Part shown: positions 55,901-64,000 of the stretch, piece by piece | Position numbering within the stretch: the stretch's first letter is position 1 | Layout of the letters: the number at the start of each line of letters is the position of its first letter | Source: Microbotryum silenes-acaulis | Lineage: Eukaryota > Basidiomycota > Microbotryomycetes > Microbotryales > Microbotryaceae | Length of the DNA: 64,000 nt | NCBI GenBank assembly: GCA_003665825.1 | Contig: QPFY01000001.1 | Location: 1,047,001-1,111,000 of the forward strand | Direction: 5' to 3' | Notes under the pieces: generated by a model | What the model was told of the DNA's origin: nothing | Database searches by the model: none | The model's input: the letters and a program-made list of their open reading frames with translations, nothing else | Translations under genes and position numbers: made by a program

Positions 55901-56432
55901 TGCCGGTTCGATCGTCGTAGCTTTACGGTAACAGTCGAGGGCTTGTTCAAACCTCTTGTCGGCTCGGAGCATGAGGGCGTAGACGTGCCATACGATGTGT
56001 GATCCGGGGTCGTTTTCGACCGCTCGATCGACCTCGGCGTATCCTTCTGGCTTGCGATCGATGCAGGATAGGAACAGACCCCTCATTGACAGTGATTCTG
56101 CAAAGATGGGTAGTGCATAAGCTCGTTAGCTCCCGGTGGTGGCCGAGGAACGAGCCAAGTCCGTCGCATGGCCACGGCCACGGCCAGTTTTCCCCCGGAC
56201 ACCCACCTCCATGCTCAGGAAAACCTTTCAGAATCGCCTCGACGGTCTCCAAACCCTTGGTGAACTGCTTGTTCTCATAGAGCGTCAACACCTGACGAAA
56301 CAGTTCGGCCTCCTTCTTGGGTAAAACTCGATTCTGAACGGTCGTGGGCGGGTCATCGTTGAGCTCGGTCGTCGCAGCCGCGGTCGACTTGGCTGACGGT
56401 TTGACGGCGGCGGGCTTGCGACGGGGTGGCAT
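52934..56432 (-). CDS. NAA15: NatA N-terminal acetyltransferase auxiliary subunit
   Basis: Ribosome-anchoring TPR scaffold of the NatA complex, which acetylates nascent N-termini with NAA10. Ten exons: 56207-56432, 55904-56097, 55473-55827, 55284-55409, 55110-55220, 54398-55038, 54173-54355, 53664-54105, 53224-53585, 52934-53131; 945 residues. Family marks: LPKKEAELFRQVLTLYENKQ, KGLETVEAILKGFPEHGE, MRGLFLSCIDRKPEGYAEVD, RKNWIYLAVAQHLA, SGKEFEARASRYLTDALSKG, EEDQYDFHSYCIRKSTLRAY and a Lys/Glu/Ala-rich block before DPLGEKLLENKEPLQAALKF. Intron 55828-55903 is GC-AG. It diverges from PDS5. Confidence 0.93.
55828..55903 (-). other. GC-AG intron in NAA15
   Basis: 76 nt, donor CCG/GCAAGT, acceptor CCTGCAG. 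It is the only join found that carries KATTIEP into DSLNLLTDMAMLLVHL in frame. Confidence 0.82.
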
Positions 56433-57010
56433 CTTGCTTTGGGTGGAAGGAGGAGAAGGGACCGCGGATGCGGGATGCGAGTGCGGGTTCGGGTGCGAGA
56501 GCGAGAGCGAGAGCGAGGGAGGCCGGCTGGAGGAGGAGAAAGACGGTAAGACAGGGAGGAGAAGCCGAGCCGATGGACTCGTGACAAGTTTGCGGAAACG
56601 ACTCGGAGCAGTAATGGAAAAAATGTTTCGCGACGGAGGACAGCAAGAAAGTAATCCAGAGTGTCAAAACAGTGTTCAAAGCACCTCAAGTCGGTGCCTG
56701 ACCTGCTCTTTGACGCTACAGCAAAAATACTGTCCCCTCGGTAAGGAGCACCCAATTCCTGCTTACGGCAGATAGTCCTGGCGCGGAATTACCAGACTTA
56801 CAAATGTCAAAATCGAGCTCTGAAGGCGTCCGGATGCGTCGCGTCGACACCCGAGGCGGGCGACGCGCCTGACTCGTCTCTCGACGCGACCTACAACGTA
56901 CACGCCGCTGTAGCGTACCACGCACACCGCTCCACCGACCACACTCTACCAACGACCGAGGCTGTCCTTAGCACCCAGAGCCAATCCGCTCCACTCGACT
57001 GCAACACGCC
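56433..57010. promoter_or_regulatory. Divergent promoter between NAA15 and PDS5
   Basis: 578 bp with short GAGAGCGAGAGCGAG-like repeats near 56490-56515. No gene seen. Confidence 0.5.
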
Positions 57011-60000
57011 ATGGCCCGCGGCACGCCTTCCCAAGTGCGGCTCAAGTTCAACCAGTCGCTCAAGGGATGTTCGACCGCCGAGCTGCAGAAACGACTGCGT
57101 ACGCTCCACAACGAACTCGCCGAGATCGACCAGGACCTCATCGTCACGTCCTCGCTCGACAAGGTCGCCAAAGAACTCATCTCGTCGAGCTTGCTCCTGC
57201 ACAAGGACCGGGGCTCCAAGGCTTACCTCGCGTGCTGCTTGGCCGACATCCTGCGTCTGTACGCTCCCGAGGCACCCTATACCCAGGATGAGCTCAAGGT
57301 GAGGAAGCGCATACTGTTTTGTTGGGGTATACTCGATTCCGGCGCACCGCGTAGCCGCCTCCCCCTGATGCACCACACTCCGGCGACGTAGTTCCACTTT
57401 GGGACGCGTTCAGAGTCTTCAAAGCTAGACACCGTACTGACCACCTGTCCTTCCCCTCTCCCTCAGGATCTGTTCCAATTCTTGTTTCAACAAATCAAGC
57501 ACGTCGGAGACCCCTCGGACGCGCATCAGTCGCAGTATTTTTACCTCGTCGACTCGCTGTCGAACGTCAAGTCGATCGTGCTCATTTGCGATCTCGACTC
57601 GGGCGACGAGCTCATGGCCGAGATCTTCAAGCAGTGCTTTAACACCATCACGTAGCTTTAATTTTCTGTGACTCGATGTTCAAAAACTTCCATACTAATC
57701 TGGTCTGTACTCCCTTCCCATTTTCGTTCAGCTCCAACTCGCCGAAAAATGTCGAAATCTGCGTCGCCGACATCCTCATGCAATTGCTCGAAGAGGCGCA
57801 GACGCTGCACTCGGACGTCATCGACATTATTGTCTCGCAATTCCTGCCCAAAAACGTCAAGACCCGTTCGGCGGCGCATCGGTTGGCCGTCGACGTTTGC
57901 ACCGGAGCGGCCGACAAGTTGCAGCGCTACGTCTGCCAATACTTTGCCGAGGTCATCACTTCGACCATCTCCGGTGCGAACGGTGCGAACGGTGCGAACG
58001 GTGACGATTCGAGTCAGCATGATAGCGATGAAGAAGATGATTCGGACGACGACGACGATGACGACAGTGATGATTCGGCGGTCAAGAGGAAGAAGCGGAG
58101 AAAGCAACTGCAAAAGAAGAAGAAGCCGGCGACGTCAAACTCGAACAAGCTCACCTCCGCGATGCTCGACAAGGTCGAGTTGCCGCCTCGATTTGTCGCT
58201 GCTCATGAATTGATCGAATCCATCAACCGCACCGTCCCTCAACTGCTGCTCAACGTCGTCCCCTTGCTCGAAGAAGAGTTGACGGCCGACAAGCCCGAAT
58301 ACCGACGGCTCGCAACCAACACGTTGGGTCACATGTTGGGAGAACCGATTGGGCATGGTGATGTCGCGCGAAAGTATCCGCAGACCTGGAAGATGTGGTT
58401 GCAGAGGTCCAGGGATATGGCACCGGCGGTGAGGTTGGCCATGATCGATCATCTCAAGCCGATCTGGACACAACACCCTGAATTGGCTCAGGAACTAGGG
58501 GGTACGTCACGGTCTCTACATCGTATCCACCCCGTTACAACTATACTCATCTGTTCCTTCATTCTGTAGGCATGATCGGTAACGTGATGCTCGACGCCGA
58601 CGATAGGGTGCGATATGCTGCCGTCGCAGTGTTTGAAACGATCGAGTACGAAGTGGCGCTTCACCACGTCGACCGAACAACGCTCGCAGCCCTCAGCGAA
58701 CGTTGCCGGGATCGCAGACCGACAATCCGAGCGCTCTCCTTCCGTTGCCTCGGTCGCCTCTACGATTTGTCGTACACCGAGATCGAATCGCGCGATGCGA
58801 ACGCGGTCGATCAATTTGGGTGGATCCCGGGGAGCCTGCTTGAACTGATCAAGACCGGCGGTGATGTGCCCCTGCAAAACTCGGTGCGCGCTTTGATCGA
58901 ATCGACGTTATTGCATTACATCGTACCTCAACCCAAGAAGGAAGAGGATGAGCAGGCGTGGGTCGATCGCTTCTTGCTCGTCTTGGGCGCCCTGACGCAG
59001 GACCAGCTCGCGACGATCCTGAGTATGACCAAGCTGGCGACTCGTCGGCCCTCGGCCCATGACGCCTTCATCGCCGCTTGCGAGAGGTACAACGGTGGCG
59101 TCATTGACAAGGATGAAGACGAGATCAAGGGTCGCCTCAAGGTCATTATCCAAGCCATCGCCAATTTGAGCGGGGACCCGCCCAAAACAGCCGAGGACCT
59201 GCAAAAATTCGCCAAGGCCAACGAAGGCCAACTGTACAAGTTGACGAAGCAGCTCCTCGACCCTCAGTCGGACCTCAAGACGATGCTCAAGTGTCGACGA
59301 GAGTATGCGCGCCGGATTGAACAGATCCATTCGAGTATCGTCGAGACGTTCAACTGGTTCATCCAATCCAGCGCTTACCTCTTGATCAATCGATCGTCGA
59401 TTCCGACGCTGCTCAAGCGGCTGCGGACTCGCACAGGACCCGACGGCCAGACGACGTCGAACAACGCCGCACTCGTGCTCGAGTACATCTCGGCCAACAG
59501 ACCGGTACTTTACAAGGCCCACGTGGCTGAATTGACCAAAGCTCTGTTCGGCGAGACGGCCAAGGATGACAAGCTCGTCGAGGTCGCCTTGCACGCTCTC
59601 AGTCGAATCAGCAAGACGGAGCGCTCTCTTTCAATCGACAAGAAGCTCGCCGAACGAGCGGCTCATTTCGCACGATCGGAGAAAGAGCGTCAGGCCAAGC
59701 ATGCGGCGACGATCGTCGCTCTCGATACGGCGCGGTTACAAGCCGCCGATGATCTCGTCCAGGACTTGTCCGACTTGATTGGGGCAGCCGAGGGGGAGTC
59801 GCTGGTCGCTCACCTGTCGGCTTTGGCCCGGGTGGTGCGCCATGCCGTTGGTGCGTTCGAGACGAAGAGCGAGGACGTCACCTCTTTGGCTTTGGAGATC
59901 CTCAACCGCAAGATCGTACCGGGTGAAGTCCACGACGACCTCAACTGGGTCGAGGATGATCAGCTCGACCCGCTCGCGAAAGCGCGCCTACTCGTCGTCA

Positions 60001-61491
60001 AGCTCTTCACGAACCGATGCCTCGCCTACGCCGATACGGACGCGGCTGAACAAGTCGCTCAACCCGTGTTCAAGATGCTATGGCCGCTTTTACAAGTCTA
60101 CGACGAAGACACGAGCAAGTACACGCCTTCGACGGCCTCGCGACTACGACTGGCGGCGGCGCACTCGATGCTCAAGCTCGCGACGTGCACCGCTTATTCT
60201 GGCTCGATCGCTCGTTCGTTCGAGTTGCTGGCCAGAACGGCCCAGGATGAATGCTACGAGGTTCGATCGGGCTTCATCAACAAGCTGTTGACGTATTTGC
60301 GCTCGAACCGAATCTCGACCACCGCAGCGAGGTACAATATGGTTTTGTTCTTGACGGCGCATGACCCCGAAGTCGAGTTGCGCCTCTCGGTGCAGAACTT
60401 TGTCAAGACGAGGGCGAACGCGATCCCACCGGCGGCGCGACAGGCGCAGTTTGAACATCCTTTCGTGAGGTTGTTGCATCTCTTGGCGCATCATCCTGAT
60501 TTCGAAGGCGAGGAACATGATGAGGGCGAGATCGCTACGATGGCCAAGTGAGTCCGAAGGACCCCGTGATCTGACATTGTACTTGTGCTGAAGAGGATCT
60601 TGGTCACACAGATACATCGAATTCTACCTCGAGTGCCTCGCGACGAAGGAGAACGCTCCCTATTTGTTCCACCTCGCGCTCAAAGTCAAGACCATGCGCG
60701 ATGCCCACTCCGACGCCTACAACACCAACCTCTACCTCCTTTCGGAACTGGCGCAACACCTGATCAAAAATGTCGCCAAATCGTACGGTTGGCCTTTACC
60801 GACGTTCCCTCATGGGGTGACGATGCCTTCGGATATTTTCAAGTTGATGCCCGACAAGGCGACGCAGAAGAAGGTGATGGATACCGTTTACCTCACCGAC
60901 GACCTGTTGGCTTCGGTGAGGCCGACGATCAAAATTCGAAGCGTGTTGCCGGCTGCGACCGTACCGAAGAAGAGGAGGAGTCCTAAACCCAAGGCGTCGC
61001 CCAAGCTCAAGGCGGTTTCTACGACGGGAGGGAAGAAGGCCAAGAAGCCGAAGCGGGATTCATTCGATTCCTCTGCGGAAGAGGAGAGTGATGAGGAGGC
61101 GGAACTGGATGTGGATGGGCAGAGGAAGAATAAGAGGGTCAAGAGCCCGCCCAAGGCGAGGCCGGCTTATGAGAGGAAGGGATTGCGGTCGACGAATGGA
61201 GTGAAGGAGAGTGAGGATGAGGATGAGGAGATGGAGGAACAGCCAGAAGAGGTGGAGGAAAAGGTCGATAATAAGTCCCCTCTGAGGGATGGGAAGGGGA
61301 AGAAGGCGATGACACCGAAGAAGAAGGGTGCGGATTCGGCGGCACCGACTTCGGCTCGGGCCAAGAGGACGAGGGGGAGTAAGGTCGAGGTAGAGGTCGA
61401 GGCGGAAGTGAAGAACAAACCGGGGGCGACGAGAGCGTCGCGGAGACGGAAAGCGGTTGACTCGGACGAGGCCGAGATGGATGAAGATTGA
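57011..61491 (+). CDS. PDS5: Sister chromatid cohesion protein PDS5
   Basis: HEAT-repeat cohesin regulator that binds the Scc1/Rad21 kleisin and controls cohesin stability with Wapl and Eco1. Five exons: 57011-57298, 57467-57651, 57732-58501, 58570-60547, 60612-61491; 1,366 residues. Typical segments: ELQKRLRTLHNELAEIDQD, DKVAKELISSSLLLHKDRG, KAYLACCLADILRLYAPEAP, DDRVRYAAVAVFETIEY, RPTIRALSFRCLGRLYDLSY and the C-terminal SELAQHLIKNVAKSYGWPL. Acidic (DSDEEDDSDDDDDDDSDDS) then basic inserts lie near residues 330-370. The last 190 residues are disordered, Lys/Glu-rich, with AT-hook-like basic patches. Confidence 0.95.
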
Positions 61492-61681
61492 TTGACTTTG
61501 ATGGTGAACAATTGGGAGTGATCTGGTTCTCACGCGCTTGTTTCTTCTGAGTACTTCTACGGATTCTATTCTAGGCGGTCGACCTCGAGAACGGCTTTCT
61601 CTATGTGATGTCAAATAATTTTCCTGTTGTGCAAGACGGTATCGATTCGGTGGCAGTGCGGTACACGATGATAAGGTAACA
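61492..61681. other. Convergent intergenic region
   Basis: 190 bp between the 3' ends of PDS5 and the GGGF-repeat protein gene. No signal picked out. Confidence 0.5.
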
Positions 61682-63239
61682 TTAAAGCGCTTGCGCAAGT
61701 ACTCGTGCAAAAGCTTCTAAATCTACAACACCACGAGTCGACGCAGCGTAATCCCACATCTCGCAGATCTGTCAAAATGGACGCCCCCTAGGATTAGGGA
61801 ATATGATCCACCATCTCGACAGGCAGACACACTCACGTCATCTTCCGGCAAATCCTCGTTCAGCAACCTCGCCACTCGTTCAAGATCATGCATCGCGATC
61901 GCGCGGTCCTTGAGCGGCCTCTTGTCGACACTGCCTTCAAAGAAAAGCTCAAACGTGTCCAGCGCCTCTTCGACTTCCTGCTTCGACAACTCCCGATTCG
62001 GATCTCGCTTCTCTGCTTTTGTCGTCCGTGCTTTCCCTTTGCCCTTGCTCTTTTTAGCACTGGCGGTCACTTTCCCCTTGGAGGCTGACCCGTTGAGATC
62101 CTCGAAGTCGGACTCCTCATCGTCATCGTCATCATCGTCCTCTAGAGCGAAATCTTCGGGGAGAGGGGCTATCGGCTTGTCATCTTGTACATGATTCGCT
62201 CGAGTCGACTGTCGATTCGATCTTCTTCGACTCGGTTTGACGAATTCGTCTCGATCTTCATACGCATCCCCCTCATCATCATCTTCGTCGTCGCTGGCGG
62301 GTGGTTCATCCTCGTCCTCGTCGTCCATTCCAGCCATGAGCGCTTCACACACCTCCACGAAACGTTCTCTGGCCACGCATTCCACTCCTTCCTCATTCGG
62401 GACCGCAACATCGCTGAAGAGGTCCATCAAATCCTTTTCCGACGCTGGCAGATTCAACGAAGCGATCGCGACGGGGATGGACCGAAGTGGAATTAGATTC
62501 GTCGAATCTTTATGTGGTGGTAAAGTTGTGTCGTTCGAATTGAATAAACTCGGTAGATTGGGTAGATCGGGTAGTTCTGGGATCCCTTCGTCATCGTCTT
62601 CGGGTACGAAGCCACCTCCGAGCGGAGGTACGTCCTCCGGTTCGGGGAGGAATCCTCCCCCACCCGCATCGACCATTTCTCTGTCCTCCGCTTTGAACCC
62701 GCCGCCGCCGCCGCCACCAAAGTAAGACGATATGGTGGAAGCTGCCCGGTCGTTATCCTCGACAATGAAGCCACCTCCTGTCGTCGGCGTTTCTCCGTTG
62801 ACTCGATCTGCCTCTTCTCCTTCCGGCAGAAACCCCCCACCCCCTCCTTGCCATCCATTCTCCGCTGTTGCATCGTTTCGAGAGTTGGACGTTCCACTCG
62901 GACCCATGGCCATATCGTACTCATCCTCGCCTTCGTCCTCGGTAGAAGACGCGATCGTCGTCCGGGATCGCTTCTTGGTCCTCGATGAGGTACCGGTCTG
63001 AGCTGTTCTTGTGCTCGAAAACGAGGCGGCGAGGTCGAAGGCTCGGTTGATGGAGCGTGATTGAGCTGGAGTGAGTGCACTGCCTTTGCTGGCCGACGTT
63101 GAGGCACGTGCGACGCGTGGTCGCGCCTGGGTGAGGTGTGACGGCGTGGGGTGGGAGGAGAGAGGGTGGAGGGATGAGTCAGCAAGACTCGAGCGGGCAC
63201 CCTTTTCAGATCCTTTGGTGAAGCAGTTGTACTCACCAT
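61682..63239 (-). CDS. GGGF-repeat acidic protein with C-terminal EF-hand-like pair
   Basis: Three exons: 63237-63239 (ATG only), 61837-63126, 61682-61768; 459 residues, phases consistent. The N-terminus is MARPRVARASTSASKGSALT. The middle is acidic and disordered and carries five copies of a short motif, Gly-rich then F-x-x-E-D/E: GGFLPEGEE, GGFIVEDND, GGFKAED, GGFLPEPED, GGFVPEDDD. Further acidic runs and a Lys-rich SKGKVTASAKKSKGKGKART stretch follow. The last 75 residues (KQEVEEALDTFELFFEG, DLERVARLLNEDLPEDDICE, STRGVVDLEAFARVL) look like a calmodulin-type helix-loop-helix pair that mostly lacks calcium ligands. I do not recognise the family with certainty. Confidence 0.7.
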
Positions 63240-63544
63240 AGCTATGCGCGGATCCGGTAGTTATAGGCGAATGTGAATGTGCTGGACCTGAGACTGAGTA
63301 TAGCACTGCTCCGACGCTCCGACGCGGAGACGGTCGAATGTCAAATCGGCGCAGCACGCGTCAAAAATGTTGTGCGGCGGGAGGGCGGGGGCCTGTTATT
63401 AGTGGCAGCGTGCGCCACGCGTCGCGCATGACGTAAGCCCGGGATCGCGACGAAGCGTCATCCCGAGTTCGGGCACACACGGCCCGGGGGTGGGCCAGTT
63501 TCTGACCTGACATTCTATTTTCGTCGACACATCGTACCGCGAGT
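63240..63544. promoter_or_regulatory. Divergent promoter interval
   Basis: Upstream of the GGGF-repeat protein and of the gene that leaves the window. No clear elements. Confidence 0.35.
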
Positions 63545-64000
63545 ATGGAATCACCGCTCGTTCATCGATTCTTTCTCTTCTCCTCTGCTCCGTATCCTCG
63601 CCCTCCCCCTTGCACCGAATCGAGTACATCATGTGAGTATGCCTCGCTCGAATCTAGCTCTTCGAAAGAGTTTGCCCTCCGACGCTGCCAAAGGAAGACC
63701 TCGGCAAGTTGCCCGATCGCCGCCGCAGCACGTCGCAGCAGCTCTGGCCTGTGGACCTCACAGCTCCCTCATTGGCGGTGGGGGTTCTACCTCGCCGCAA
63801 AAGTGTATACAATTACCCTGGCCACGCAAATGATCTGACCACCCACGAGCCTCTTTCAACTCGCCGATGCAGGACCCTCGCTCGCCAACTCAACGCCGAG
63901 AAGCTGTTACAGCATTCGCACGAGCACGTGAGTCCACAGCCTCGCACACTTCACAAGATGGATCATCACATTTTCAGCGACCATCGATCATTGACAATAT
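63545..64000 (+). CDS. 5' part of an unidentified gene, cut by window end
   Basis: A donor-like GTGAGT after CATCAT (about 63632) can be joined to GATGCAG near 63866, giving an exon that reads TLARQLNAEKLLQHSHEH up to a GTGAGT near 63929. A further exon may start after TTTTCAG near 63978 (RPSIIDN...). The start codon cannot be fixed, since an ATG at 63545 gives a different frame. The family is not recognised. Confidence 0.3.

Overview
The window is nuclear DNA of an intron-rich fungus. About 25 protein genes can be read. Nearly all are broken by short introns (roughly 50-150 nt, GT...AG, often with a CTAAC or CTGAC branch site), and I placed about 106 introns by hand from reading-frame phase and family conservation. 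Gene content (Ndt80-type factor, MED8, malate synthase, SEN54, GRC3, NAA15, PDS5, mitochondrial carriers), moderately high GC and many introns suggest a basidiomycete, perhaps a Pucciniomycotina yeast or smut relative. That placement is an inference from style, not from a marker gene.

Region by region. 1-5.2 kb: the end of a mitochondrial release factor 1 gene (cut by the window edge) and a 793-residue zinc-finger-like protein of unknown function. 5.3-16.5 kb: a gene-poor, accessory-looking stretch with a tRNA-like gene, a promoter- or LTR-like tract, a doubtful gene, two paralogous secreted-protein genes on the minus strand and, between them, a 1,232-bp Mutator-like transposon with 217-bp inverted repeats and a 9-bp target duplication. 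16.5-22.8 kb: a secreted M28 aminopeptidase gene carrying an in-frame stop, malate synthase with a peroxisomal C-terminus, and a class I glutamine amidotransferase. 23-32 kb: MED8, an Ndt80-like transcription factor, a small mitochondrial protein, the carnitine/acylcarnitine carrier and a DUF1275 membrane protein. 32-43 kb: GRC3 kinase with a 27-Asp tract, serine hydroxymethyltransferase with two start codons, a GNAT acetyltransferase, a Tra2-like SR protein and ribosomal protein eL18. 43-57 kb: a CIR-N protein, SEN54, acyl-protein thioesterase, a hotdog thioesterase, a GGA-like VHS-GAT adaptor and NAA15. 57-64 kb: cohesin factor PDS5, a GGGF-repeat protein with an EF-hand-like end, and the start of a gene cut by the window edge.

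The right three quarters is ordinary core genome with divergent and convergent pairs and short intergenic gaps. The accessory stretch at 5-16 kb, with a duplicated secreted family flanking a DNA transposon, is the most unusual part. Four GC-AG introns (in MED8, the carrier, the GGA-like gene and NAA15) are each required by reading frame.
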